Below are positions 42,159 through 52,920 of a stretch of DNA of 64,000 nucleotides, in pieces. Every line of letters starts with the position of its first letter. Position 1 is the stretch's first letter. Position numbers and translations under genes: made by a program. The DNA is from Coptis chinensis (taxonomy: Eukaryota > Streptophyta > Magnoliopsida > Ranunculales > Ranunculaceae), in contig CM027381.1 of NCBI GenBank assembly GCA_015680905.1, positions 12,439,501 through 12,503,500 on the forward strand, in the 5' to 3' direction. Under the pieces are notes generated by a model. That model was not told the DNA's origin and made no database searches. It saw nothing but the letters and a program-made list of their open reading frames with translations.

Positions 42159-43020
42159 GTCAGGGCATCTCCAATGGAGAGTTTAAATTTACATCTCCAC
42201 ATAGGCTCCACATAAGTGCCATTAGGATTTTACACTCCTAAATCCACATAATTATATTGTGTGGAAATTTACACACTGGGGTGTCTCCAATGGAGAAAAA
42301 AATTACAAATTTGCTATATTCAATGACAAAGACATCATTTTCCATATAATCCCCACATTAAAGTTTGATTGAATTCACATTCACATGAACTTGGTGAGAA
42401 AGAGGATGAGGAGTATATACGTAACTTGGTCCATTCGAGAGGGCTGATTTTTAATTTTTCAATGACGAAACCAATCATGACATTGTTATTTTGCTATTTT
42501 ACAGAAAATGAGGAAGAGAAAGAGCAGTAACAGTTGTTCGAGACTCGTGTTATAGAATAACATTCGCGTCGAAACTCGGCACCAATCCGGAAGTTCAATA
42601 AACCCAAAAACAGCATCTGCAAGAATTATTGTGAATAAATGAAATAGAGAAGGATTAGAAATACCAACAAGAAGAGTTGGAAACAATATGCAAGAATTAT
42701 AGGTGAAAGAAATTGATTGTATTGAATCAGATTGTGTGGAAATCCAAATCCATTTTGAAGAGAAATCATCTATTTTTGGTGAACAATCGATCCAAGCCTC
42801 ATGAATAGTGAGACGTCATTCTTAATGCCATCTGGTCCTTATTAAAACCGAGACATTAGTCGAACTGACGTCCATGTCTTTTAATAGAGTGGAAAAGAGG
42901 TGTATATATTCCACCCAGGCTATCAGCTATTAGCTATTTTATATGGTTCACACACTGCATTGGAATAGTGTTTTTTAAGTACGGGTGTAAATTTTACATG
43001 TTTTTACGGTTTACACCTCC
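42159..43020. mobile_element. MITE-like insertion (~860 bp) in the RT
   Basis: The segment opens GGGCATCTCCAATGGAGAG, typical of Tourist-type (PIF/Harbinger) MITE ends. CTCCAATGGAG recurs at 42284. The right side ends GTTTACACCTCCAATATG, whose inverse (ATTGGAGGTGTAAA) weakly matches the left AATGGAGAGTTTAAA. RT-coding sequence stops at the left edge and continues at the right edge, so the borders are placed by the interrupted frame to within a few bases. No transposase. Confidence 0.6.
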
Positions 43021-43600
43021 AATATGAATAAAGATACTAAGCCGGTAAGACAAAAGATGAGAAATGTAAGACCTAGGTATGCAGAGGGAATTCGCGAAGA
43101 AGTTATGCGATTGAAGGGGGCTGGAATAATAAGGGAGGTAGAATTTACAGAATGGTTGTCTAATGTGGTCGCGGTACCTAAAAAGAACGGCAATGTTAGG
43201 ATGTGTGTCGACTTCACAGATGTGAACAAGGAATGCCCGAAAGATTGTTACCCTATGCCTCGGGTGGATGAGTTAGTAGACAGAATGGCTGGTTACAAAG
43301 TGTTTTCCTTTATGGATGCGTCCATGCGATACAATCAGGTCGCAATGTTTGGGCCAGATCAGGAGAAGACAACCTTCGTAGTGGAGGGCGATACCTATTG
43401 TTACACAAGGATGCCATTTGGCTTAAAAAATGCAGGGTTACCTTTCAGCGGTTAGGCGAAAAAATGTTCGAAGGAAAGATTAGAAAAGGGATTGAAATTT
43501 ACATTGACGACATGGTGGAAAAGAGCATGTCGAAAGAGGAACACTTATTTCTATTGGACCACGGTGTGAAAGTGCTGAGAAAAACACCAGATTTCTGTTG
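43021..43600 (+). pseudogene. Tat reverse transcriptase, catalytic part, with internal deletion
   Basis: The frame reads VVAVPKKNGNVRMCVDFTDV, KVFSFMDASMRYNQV and YTRMPFGLKNAGLPF. After a frame change at 43450 comes IEIYIDDMVEKS, holding the catalytic YIDD (near 43498-43509). Where the thumb/connection should follow, the frame jumps from HGVKVLRK (43560-43590) to FCWTTECEGAFQELK, the beginning of RNase H. Roughly 80 residues usual in this family are missing. The jump lies between two near-copies of TTGGACCACGG-GTGTGAA (43554 and 43599). Confidence 0.85.
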
Positions 43601-43975
43601 GACCACGGAGTGTGAAGGTGCCTTCCAGGAATTGAAGACTTATTTAGGAAAGGCACTTTTGCTATTGCGCCTGGAGCAAGGAGAAAAGCTATATTTATAC
43701 CTGGGAGTCACCCGAGTACACGATAAGTTCAGTCCTGGTCAGGGTAGTCGATAAGATAGAGAAGCCAGTTACTTTCAGAGCAAAACCTTGCTGGATGCCG
43801 AGACCCGGTACAGTAGGATTGAAAAGTATGCTTTGGCCTTGATATTTTCAGCTCTTAAGTTGAAGCCTTACTTTGAAGCACATTCAATGGTGGTAGTTAC
43901 AAATTTGCCTCTCAAGCAAGCGTTGAAGGCAAAAAGTCAGGCAGAATGTTAAAATGGGCGGTAATGCTCAGTTCT
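43601..43975 (+). pseudogene. Tat RNase H (first, retroviral-type)
   Basis: FQELKTYLGKALLLLRLEQG and EKLYLYLGVT open the domain. Later pieces in other frames (43780-43960) show ARYSRIEKYALALIFSAL-type sequence and the KWAVMLSSYEIHYQ end. At least two frame changes. It degrades the RNA strand during reverse transcription. Confidence 0.7.
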
Positions 43976-44553
43976 TACGAGATCCATTACCAAATCAGAA
44001 CGGCAGAAAAGGCACAAGCCATGGTGGAGTTTCTGGCCCAATTTCCAGCTGAGGACCCCACTTGGGGAGAGGAAATGGTAATGGAATCAGAAAGGGAGGT
44101 TAGTCGCGATCCTTTGGATCATTGGGATATTCGCAATGGGTGGAGAGTTTTCGTGGATGGTTCAGCAACTAACACAGGAAACGGAATTGGGGTCGTGTTA
44201 GTGATGCCAGAGAACAATCGTCTGGAGTTATCTATGAAACTTGGGTTTGCAGCTTCAAATAATGAGTCTAAATATGAGTGGTGATAGCTGGGTTAGATTT
44301 GGCCAAAGATCTGGGGGTGAGCGAGTTATCTGTGTTTTCATATTCTAATTTGGTAATTTGTCAGGTGAATGGGGAATTTGCAGCACGCTGCCCAAGGATG
44401 GCGAGATACCTGGAGGTCCTACAACCAAAAGCAAGCAGGTTTAGCAAGATAAAGTTTGCCCATTTAGGCCGCGGAGAGAGAATAGACACGCCAATGCTTT
44501 GGCTTATGTGGCAGCGGTTCTTCCTGGAACATAGGGTCGATCTATTGAAGTGA
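43976..44553 (+). pseudogene. Tat second RNase H (archaeal-type)
   Basis: After IRTAEKAQAMVEFLAQF comes GWRVFVDGSATNTGNGIGVV, ASNNESKYE and, one frame over, IAGLDLAKDLGVSELSVFSY and NGEFAA. VDGS and the NNExxYE motif mark the additional archaeal-like RNase H found in Tat elements. A frameshift near 44280 and more at about 44460-44500 break it. Confidence 0.85.
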
Positions 44554-44624
44554 GAGTGTTAAACAAGACAAGTACATCAGAGGAGGAAGGGGTTTGATTA
44601 ACCACCGAGACTGATCAGGGATGG

Positions 44625-45851
44625 ATGGAACCCATAAAAACTTTCTTGAGTGGGGTAGAAATAGAAAATAAGCATGAAAAGCGCAGAATGGAACAGTTCA
44701 GTCAGAGATATACATTACTAAAGGGAGACTTGTATAGGAGAAATTTTGGCGGACCATTGCTCAAGTGTATAGGTCCGCGGCAAACCCAAGAAGTGCTGGT
44801 AGAGGTTCACGAAGGTGATTGCGGAAGTCATTCCGCTGGGCGGACAACAACCCATAGGTTGCTATCACAAGGGTCTTTTTGGCCTCATATGAAGAGAGAT
44901 GCTACAGAGTATGCCAAGAAGTGTGAGAAATGCCAATGATTTGCTTCATTCATACATTCACCAGCTGAGCCATTGCATTATGTGTTCAGCCCATGGCCAT
45001 TCGCCATGTGGGGACTGGATATTGTAGGACCTCTACCCATGGCAAACGGTAAAAGGAGATTTATGTTGGCCGTTACTGACTATTTTACCAAATGGGTGGA
45101 AGTGGCTTTGCAACAAGTTAAAGAAGAAAACGTGAAGAAGTTTTTGTGGGAGAATATCATATGTAGGTTCGGGCTGCCACATACGGTCATCGCGGATAAT
45201 GGAACTCAGTTTACAGGGGGAAAGGTGCGAGAGTTTCTTCAGGCATTTAAGGTGAAGCAAGGGTTTTCAGCCCCCTACAACCCTAAGGGAAATGGACAGG
45301 CAGAGGCATCTAATAAAATAATAATGGATAATTTAAAGCGAAAGTTGGAAGAGAGGAAAGGTGCATGGGCAGACAAGTTAAATCATGTGCTATGGGCATA
45401 TCGAACCACACCGCGAACATCCACTAATGAATCACCATTCACAATGGCGTACAGATTAGAGGCCATCATACCAGTGGAAATGATAGAATCCACAACTAGA
45501 ACCCAGGCTGTTGAAAGAGGACTGAATGAAAGAATATTAGCTGCGGATTTGAATCTTATGGAAGAAAGAAGAGAAATAGCTCGCATTTGGTTAGAGGAAT
45601 ACCATCAGACTCTACAGAGACAGTATGATAAACGTGTGAAGCCATGGAGTTTCAAGGTGGGTGACTATATGCTGCGACAAGTTACTCCTGCCACCAAGAA
45701 AGAAAACAAAGGGAAGTTGGGGCCAAACTGGGAAGGACCCTATGTCATCAGTAAGAAGGGTATATCTGGGACTTATGGATTGCAAACTACGATAGGGGAA
45801 AAGATAGAGAAGCCGTGGAATATCAGAATGTTGAAAAAGTTCCATAGATAG
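44625..45851 (+). pseudogene. Tat integrase, one TGA stop in an otherwise intact frame
   Basis: One frame of 409 codons ends at TAG 45849. The N-part is the H-H-C-C zinc finger (VHEGDCGSHSAGRTTTHR ... KKCEKCQ). TGA at 44937 directly follows CQ; an Arg (CGA) would suit the context. The catalytic core shows WGLDIVGPLP (D), VIADNGTQFTGG (D) and NGQAEASNKI (E). The C-terminal part (VGDYMLRQV, KLGPNWEGPYVI) is the chromodomain-free end. It inserts the DNA copy into the genome. It is the best-preserved domain of the element. Confidence 0.93.
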
Positions 45852-45947
45852 AGCTATGTGATAGCGGACTATTTTGTATTGTTTATTATTATGTCTATGA
45901 AATAAACATGCACTTCCTTCAATCGAATCAACAGTAGATAATAGATA

Positions 45948-46515
45948 GGGGGGGATAAGCCCTTCGCGGAATGTAGGTCTGAATCAACTTGGGGGCAACC
46001 CTGACTAGCTTCACAGCTGTTCAAAGAGAGCGGGGGGGAGGAGCCCTTCGCGGACTGTATGTCCAAATCAACCTGGGGGCAACCTTGACTAGCTTCACAG
46101 CTGTTCAAAGAGAGCCGGGGATGAGCCCTTCGCGGACTATAGATATGAATCAACCTGGGGCAACCCTGACTAGCTTCATAGCTATTCAAAGATAGCAGGG
46201 GGGATGAGACCTTCGCAGACTGTAGGTCCGAATCAACCTTGGGCAACCCTGACTAGCTTCACAGCTGTTCAAAGAGAGCGGGGGGGGGGGGGGGATGAGC
46301 CCTTTGCGGACTGTAGGTCCAAATCAATATGGGGGCAACCCTGACTAGCATCACAGCTGATCAAAGAGAACGAGGGGGATGATCCCTTCGCGGGCTGTAG
46401 GTCCAAATCAACTTGGGGGCAACCCTAACTAGCTTCACAGGTAACTAAAGTCAGCGGGGGAAATGGGCCCTTCGCGGACCATATGTCCGAATCAATTTGG
46501 GGGCAAATCAAGATA
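45948..46515. repeat. ~84-bp tandem repeat, seven copies, behind integrase
   Basis: Units contain GGGATGAGCCCTTCGCGGAC, GTAGGTCCGAATCAACCTGG and GGGCAACCCTGACTAGCTTC. Starts are near 45948, 46033, 46116, 46199, 46280, 46375 and 46458. A G-run of 12 lies at 46280-46291. Tandem arrays in the 3' untranslated region are common in Tat/Ogre elements. Confidence 0.92.
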
Positions 46516-46789
46516 GCCCCATCGAATGTTAAGAAAACGATGTCAAGATTAAAGTTTCTGGCAGATTAAATGGCTTCAAGACATAGTGAATTGAAAGAAT
46601 GGTGAAGTCTAAAATTATAATAGGCGGTAAATTAAAGTGCGAATGGAAGATTAAACAACTTTGATTGACACCTGCTACGCAAATGTATTGGTTCGGAGAA
46701 ATATTTGTTCAAACATAGGCAAAAGTATTTGTTCAACAAAATGTTACAAGTCTAAAGGATCAACTGCAAAGAAAGAAAGCCAGCATATG

Positions 46790-49019
46790 TTATTGCTGAT
46801 GTTCAATATTCACTTCTTCCTGAGGGAGATTTGCCTCCTCACCAACAGTGGTGCTGTTATCTTCGTCCACTTCCACTGGGGAGGTGTCAGCACTAGCAGT
46901 AGAAATAGGCACATCAGTGGTAGTCGTCTCAGTAGTCTCAGGATTCGTAGTCGATGGAACCAAAGATGGCGTATCTAGAACTGGAGGTGGCGGGGGAAGA
47001 AGATGGCCAGCCGCGGTAAGCTGATCAAGTTGTTGTTGCAATTCACGAGCAATCTTCTTTGCAGCTAGACTTCGGAATTGCTCCACGGTTTCCTTCAAAG
47101 CCTTGTCTAAAGCAACTTGAAAGGCAAGTTTCTCTGCCTCTTTCAGGCTTTCCAATTTGGAATTGACCCCCGCTACGTAGTCGCGGTGCTTGTCCTCGGC
47201 CACCTGGAGCTCTTTGTGGGCCTTGAGTGCCACGATCAGCGAATCATCCCTTTCCTTCTCCAACTTAGCATACTTTGCTTTCCAGCCATCAATCTCCTGC
47301 TTCGCCGCATCCAGATTCTCCATAGTACTGGTTAGGCCGCGCAACACATAGCCAATATCCAGGCTCAGCTGCAGAGACATATTTGGTATCAAAGGTAGTA
47401 GGACAGATAATGAGAAAGCAAAATTAATAACACACACCTTTTCCCAACCAGTATAGATGGAAGCCCTATGGGAAGCGACAGTGCCAGAGTTTCCATAGGC
47501 TTGATCCCGAGGGAGATGAGAGCTGAAAAACAAAGATGCTGCGACAGCTGGGTTTTCCAAAATTGAGTCACGAGTGGTAACATCGCGATCTCTGGCCTTG
47601 AATTTGGGATGCCAGACTTTGATCGGGCCGGATGTTAAGGGACCCTCTAGAATTGGATCCTGTCTGGGGCGGCGCACGGGAGCAATAGACTGCAAAGGCT
47701 CAGCGCGGGTACCAATGTTGGGATGAGAAATAGTTTTGGCCTTTTTCGCGGGAGGACTCTCATCTGAAACTTCAACAGGCGCATCGCCATCAGAGTCACT
47801 GTCCCAAAGCTTGTATTTGTTAACATCCATATCGATGGCAGAAGGTGGAGAGGAATTGTTGGCAAAGTTGTCTTCCCACTCAGCCACACGAGAATACGAG
47901 GGAGGAAGGGGGTCAGCAGTAGTAGTTGGCGCCTTAGTAGCAACGGCACGTTGGGCGGCAACTCGTGAATGAGAAATTTTGGTGGTATACTTGAAGGACT
48001 TGTGAGCTGGACGTTTTCTTTTTTGAGGTAGGGAAAGTTTTGGCTTTCTTTCTTTGGGGGGCGGCAGGCGATAGAGGGGGCCTTGGTATTTGCCGATGTC
48101 TTTTAGAGAAGGGTCAAGTAAGAGAGAATTGGCTTTTTTAGGATCAATGCCGAAGACTTCACACTGGGCACTCCCCAAATCGCGAAGGGATTGGAAAATC
48201 TCTGAAGAAACGCCGGTGTATATCTGTGATCGTGAATCGGGTCTCCAACCTGGATCACCAAAAATAAAGACAAATTACAAACAAGTTGGACAAAACACTG
48301 CGACTCAAAATGGCTTACTTACCACTTGTAAGGAAATGGAGATGCCTCAGAGAAACTTCCGGCGGAGGTTCATGGATAAAAACCCCGCACACATACAACG
48401 GATAATGGTGCCACACTTTGTCAGAAGTGGTGATGTGAAGAATAAAAGACTTCTTTTGCGGACGAGTGCAGAAGGATTGGTATCCCACACTCCCAAGTTT
48501 AGTGCTTTTCTTTATATAAAAATGAGCAAGTATATCGCAGAGTTGCATTTTAGGGGAGTGGGTCTCGTTGTAATGGTTGGCGGCGTACATAACATGCCAG
48601 AAATTACCTATACCTTGACATGGCGGAATGTTGAAATGGTTACATACCTCGACATCAAGAAGAGTTAAAGGAAAACGCAAACCAGCCATTATCTATCCTA
48701 CAATAGCGACGAGATAACCAGGTCACGGTGTTACCAAGTGAGGAAAGTGGGTGACACCAGACACGTGTTCTAGAATCACGTCACTGGGTATGCCATAAGA
48801 GGCTTTAACGGCATCCAAGTTGGGTTTGCGGTAGTAGGACGGGGGGGGGGGGAAGAGAAGATTTCTTCCCAGAAGTAGATGGAACAGCGGCTAGACTAGT
48901 GGAGTTAGAAGCGGGGGATTCAGATCATTCTGCGGAGGGATGGCTAGATCTGGGGGTAGAGGATTCAGATCGGTCGGATTTGGTGGCGGAGGTAGCCGCC
49001 GATTCCGATCCAGACATAA
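46790..49019 (-). pseudogene. Antisense ORF of the autonomous Tat element: 'gypsy-type transposon' domain and coiled coil
   Basis: On the minus strand ATG 49019 opens MSGSESAATSATKSDRSESS, acidic/serine-rich, with a stop at about 48930. It continues RKPNLDAVKASYGIPSDVIL (48830-48770), then from 48689 MAGLRFPLTLLDVEVCNHFN and GIGNFWHVMYAANHY (PF04195-like). An intron spans about 48246-48310 (GTAAGTAAGCC...GATCCAG). The long exon 48245-46790 carries a basic, Pro-rich stretch, a coiled coil (ENLDAAKQEIDGWKAKYAKL) and a Thr/Glu-rich tail ending IEHQQ. The order is the same as in the antisense ORF at 31430. Function unknown. Two or more stops upstream of 48689 suggest decay, but a start at 48689 leaves an open reading frame once the intron is removed. 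Confidence 0.72.
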
Positions 49020-49631
49020 TGGAATCAGCGCTAAAAGGGGAGTTTCACACAAAGGGAGATATTGCAATTCAAGAAAAGAAGAAAGCGATGAAGCAGCACC
49101 CCAAAAGCGACTAAAACTAATAACGGGAGGAAAAGAAAAAAGAAGGTGGAAAACAAACATGCGATAAGAGGAAGCCAAAGCAACGGAGGAAGTTGGAGAA
49201 CACGAACGGTGCTGGAGAGATCTACCGGAGGGAAGGACAGTGGAGAGAAATTTGAAGGGGTTGAAGGAGAGAAGTTGAAGGGAAAAGTGGGTTTGGGGTT
49301 TTGAGAGAAGAGAGAAGTTTGAGCGGGATTTGAAGGGGCAGGGGCAAAAAGGGATTTGCCGAGAAAAGAACCAGAGGAGGTGTGACACGTGGAATCTCGA
49401 AATTCAAAAGGCGGGTTCTGATGCGCATGCGCCGTGTTTCCACGTGGCAATAAAGAGGAAGCACGTGGAACACGTGCTGGGAAAGAGAAAATGTGGGGAC
49501 AGAGTAAGATAATAGGTGTTGGCAGTGAAAAAGAAGAGAGATATATCGCGAAGGGTGTATGGAATGAGGAAATGTTAGTTCTCGGCCCCATCGCTGTTCG
49601 CTGACAATCAATAAGACGGAGAGAGGGCATC
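49020..49631 (-). other. Promoter/leader side of the antisense ORF and polypurine tract
   Basis: No coding domain is seen on either strand; long minus-strand frames here (49031-49630) are Ser/Leu/Pro-rich composition artefacts. GACGGAGAGAGGGCATC (49615-49631), directly before the 3' LTR, is the likely polypurine tract. Confidence 0.5.
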
Positions 49632-50002
49632 TGTAATGGTTGTATTCATGACCTAAGAGGTTAGTGGTGACAAGTGGACCGGATGCAGTATAGTACGGGG
49701 GAACAGGCTACATGGGATCATATCCGCGGTATTCTAACCGCTTTGGAACCGCTACGAGACATGGAGAGAGAGAGCGGAATCCTTACTGCAAAATAACTAC
49801 CATGATACGTGGAGAGCGAAGGGACATTAGATGGAGGGGAGATCGACGAACCAGAAAGAGAGGGAGATTAGAAAAGAAAAAAGAGGATAGAAAGAGGGGA
49901 AGAAAGAAAGAAAAAGGGGAGAACCAGAGAAAAAAAATAACAAGAGAGAAGAGTAAGGACAGGAGACAAGGGATCTCATAGGTTGTAATAAGAGTACATA
50001 CA
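49632..50002 (+). repeat. 3' LTR of Tat element
   Basis: Starts TGTAATGGTTGTATTC, ends GAGTACATACA, followed by the duplication ATAGC. It is the same sequence as 39446-39815 apart from about 20 base changes, including loss of the TATA word. Confidence 0.92.
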
Positions 50003-50398
50003 ATAGCGGCAGAATCAACGGTATCAAAGGGATGGTTACATCTATGGATTGAAAGCGACTCAATAGCTGCTGTCATGGCTCTTAGTAGGGACAATTCTCC
50101 TTGGATACTTAAAGCAAGATGACTTAGAGCAACCCGATATCTTCTTTTTTGGAGATTGTCCCACACATACCGAGAAGCCAATTTTGGTGTGGACTTAGCA
50201 GCGAAGAAGGGAGCAACTATGAACCAAGGAGAGAGGCTATGGAGTTCTACCCAAACTATATCACAAGATTAGAAACTCCGAACATGCCTTACTTCCGTTT
50301 TAATTAGACCTAGATTTGTCAAGTTGTAAGCTCTCCTTTTGTGATGTAACATTCTTTATTATTTTAATACAATATCCCTACTTGTGTGCAAAAAAAAA
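50003..50398 (+). pseudogene. Plus-strand LINE remnant, 3' part with poly(A)
   Basis: After the ATAGC duplication the RNase H frame resumes: TVSKGWLHLWIESDSIAAVM, SPWILKAR, YREANFGVDLAAKKGA. This is the end of plant LINE ORF2. The 3' UTR ends with TTATTATTTTAATACAATATCC and a short poly(A) (50390-50398), followed by the duplication shared with 39303. Confidence 0.85.
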
Positions 50399-50400
50399 CA

Positions 50401-50950
50401 CATATCTACCAGTGATATTACGAACGTAAGTTTGTAGACCTCTAATGATACCACCAAATTCTTCTCCATCACCGTTCATTGATCTATCAGCATTTACTTT
50501 ATGCACCACAAAATAATCCTTATCCATATATCTAAACTCGAAATTTAAAGAAGAGGTTTGTGGATTTTTCTTCAGGTTGAGAAGAGTGGAAGCTCTACAA
50601 GCACATGCAAAATTTGGTGTTTAAAGCTTAGTGTAAAATTGTTGTTGCACTTAGGTGCCTGCTTAAGGATTATAATGGAAGTTCTAGCAAGCTTGATGCC
50701 TACTAAGGCGACACTTTCTTCGAGTCTTAGGAGATGAAGAAGGTACGCACTGTGGGATGTATCTTTTGTTTGTTTATGATAATAAACCAGACACCTATCC
50801 AACCGTTGTTGTACATCAAACATTGGCCAATTCCATTTATCAAATACATGATTTTATTGTACTAAAGGCTTCAATCGTCGTTGGCACCATTTAATTCTAA
50901 GGAGCTCTCTGATTCTGTCATTTTTTCCCCGATAATGTTCCGATTCTGTC
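50401..50950 (-). pseudogene. Minus-strand LINE RNase H-like remnant, part 1
   Basis: The minus strand from about 50600 reads KDYFVVHKVNADRSMNGDGE and EFGGIIRGLQTYVRNITGR, resembling the start of a LINE-linked RNase H domain (KxNxDGSxxG...GGIIRD). Upstream (50572-50823) FDVQQRLDRCLVYYHKQ is an uncharacterised linker. It is continued at 39302-39030. The catalytic Asp position is kept, but stops follow. Confidence 0.55.
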
Positions 50951-51890
50951 AATTGGACATGTTAAAATTCTTTTTAAAAATTGTATAGGTGTTCTCAGAA
51001 TTTTGTAGTTTTTGATATTAGAGGTAACCTTCTTTAACATGATGTTCGACATTAGCTAAGCATGTTGTCTTTTTTTAATTGACCGTTTCTGTGATATCCA
51101 CTATTCGTAATATGATTATGCTTTGTAATGTGAAGCCAACTCTCAATCCATTTTACTGCCTGCTATACAACTCGAGACTTTGATTTGCAGTTTTCTTTAT
51201 AATATGTTTACAAATACTTCTGTCATCGAGTTCTGCCTTCTGAACTTATATTTCAAAGATATCCCAAAATGTGAACAATCAAGATATTGATATTTTTAAA
51301 TTTCTATTTCAGTTCAAAACAATCGAGTTGAATGGTGAAATTGGTGAGGGTTTCCATCGAGTTCTCTCAACACCTTCTTCAACAACAATGGAGGTGAGTT
51401 AAATTTCAGGAATTGGGTTTTTGTATTTTGGTATATGTAGTTAATTTTCTATATGGATCTAGGTTAGATTGACATGGGTAAGTGTGTTCGAATCGGACAC
51501 AGATACGAATTGTCAGACACGGTAAAATATCAAAATTCGAGATAAATTACATGCAACATGTGTTCGACACGGACACGTGATTACATATCCGACACAGATT
51601 TTTTTCAAAATACAGCGTGTCCATATAACTTAGATTATGGATTAGTTCTAATTTTCTTTGTTTTTGAGATGTGAAATGTTTATATAAAATTGTATCCAAA
51701 AAAGATGTGGGATTTTCATTATCCAGTAGGGTGTAACTATATGCGCCTTAGGTTGATTACAAAATCTTTTATAGATTAATTTCATTTAATTTTTCATGAA
51801 TGAGAATTGCGATTTTTCACTTCTATATCATGCAAGTTGTGGGCACGTGTTGGATTTTCCATGTATTCAATGGATTTCTCTGTTTTTCTA
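50951..51890. other. Gene-free stretch with a possible leader exon and a CG-rich repeat
   Basis: ATG 51333 opens a 21-codon frame to a GGTGAGT donor (51392) that could be a first exon; source unknown. At about 51478-51616 the words CGGACAC, GACACGG and GTGTCC recur in both orientations (GTGTTCGACACGGACACG), resembling a small MITE-like repeat. Confidence 0.35.
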
Positions 51891-52012
51891 GGATGCACAT
51901 AGAGGAGGGCCTTATGATAGGGTCCTATGGATTGCACGAATGGATGCAATGTTTACCCAATGCAAGGATTGGACACAACTTATCGGACCAGTTTTTAGCA
52001 CTTTTAAATGTT
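51891..52012 (+). other. Exon-like fragment of unknown gene
   Basis: After the acceptor TTTTTCTAG a frame reads DAHRGGPYDRVLWIARMDAM and FTQCKDWTQLIGPVFSTFK. The composition looks coding, but the family is not recognised. It lies 160 bp upstream of a GAPDH fragment, same strand. Confidence 0.35.
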
Positions 52013-52170
52013 TTTTTTATTTTCATGTAACGCCCAGACCAGTTTTTAGCATTTCTTAAAAAAAAAATTGTTTCATATAAAATTTTGCAGAAAATGCTAT
52101 AGCTCTTTTAATTTTTTTAACTTTTTATCAATTTTCTAGGTCTTATTGTTGATTATGTTAAATTGGATTT

Positions 52171-52325
52171 GCATGCTCAGGGTGGTGCTAAGAAGGTCCT
52201 TCCGCCCTAAGCCAAGATGCTCCATGTTTGTTGTGGGAGCCATTGGAAAGAACACAAGTCGGACATCAAGATTATCTTTAAAGCATGTTGCAGTACAAAA
52301 CACTACCTCCTCCTGCTTAGCTAGG
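52171..52325 (+). pseudogene. GAPDH gene fragment
   Basis: AQGGAKKV, then (after a frame slip) CSMFVVGAIGKNT, then a third stretch AQNTTSSCLARF in which the DNA aligns with the region of the catalytic Cys (SCTTNCLAPLAK) of glyceraldehyde-3-phosphate dehydrogenase. Spacing between the pieces matches the enzyme (GGAKKV - MFVVG - catalytic Cys). Two frame changes and the lost active site make it a pseudogene fragment of about 50 codons. Confidence 0.65.
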
Positions 52326-52839
52326 TTTGTCTCTATTTTAAATGTATAAGATTAATTAATTGTTTGTAATTAGGTTCCCTCCTATTACAAATTGGATTCT
52401 TAATTTCGTAAAATAAAATAGAACACAATGTAGCAACACATACCACGAGCATGTGACCTTCTTTTCGCTTAATAGTGTGCACCATAACTCAAATATGCAG
52501 TGTCTTTCCTTACTAAGCCTTTTCTTTTTATGATTTTTCAAGTTTGTAGTATATTTCTTCATGCCTTCATGTCTATTTTGTGTTTTGACATTAGTACTCA
52601 AGTTGAAAAAATGGTCCATCATAATCAATGAAGTAATAGTCCTTAATATATATCTAACTATGGTACATCACCATTCGAAAATTTAGATAACTTTGCAATG
52701 TAAGAAAAATGTTATACTTTTTTACTCTTAAGCTGGTTTGCTTGATCAGTAGATATTTATGGTTTATATATAAATGTACTGATTTTTTATGTATCCCACA
52801 AATATGGTCAGTGATAAATGATTTAGAGATTTGATATTA

Positions 52840-52920
52840 GTAAACAATGGGGGTCTTTGCGCTATTGCTCAAGCTGAGTCTCTTCGATATAAGCTTCTCG
52901 GTGGCCTCACTGTTTGCAGG
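52840..52920 (+). pseudogene. Internal exon fragment of ribosomal protein S3
   Basis: 27 codons read [20 protein letters not shown] then GGLTVCR, followed by a GTATAAT donor-like site at the place where plant RPS3 has its next residues. Three residues differ from the usual plant sequence. It is the second RPS3 piece in the window; the N-terminal piece is at 29546. The rest of the KH and C-terminal domains is absent nearby. Confidence 0.85.

Larger units (their letters stand above)
39446..50002 (+). mobile_element. Complete Tat-lineage Ty3/gypsy retrotransposon, 10,557 bp
   Basis: LTRs at 39446-39815 and 49632-50002 are flanked by ATAGC (39441-39445 and 50003-50007). The primer binding site TTGGCGCCGTCTGTGGGG follows the 5' LTR. 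Order: gag, protease, RT, RNase H, a second (archaeal-type) RNase H, integrase, a 3' tandem array, an antisense ORF, 3' LTR. The second RNase H and the antisense ORF are Tat hallmarks. The LTRs differ at about 20 of 370 positions by eye. Frameshifts, a MITE-like insertion in RT and several TGA stops inactivate it. Confidence 0.93.

Noticed and set aside
49031..49630. Ser/Leu/Pro-rich minus-strand frames before the Tat 3' LTR
   Set aside because: Purine-rich plus strand gives open minus frames; no domain and no conservation with the other Tat element.
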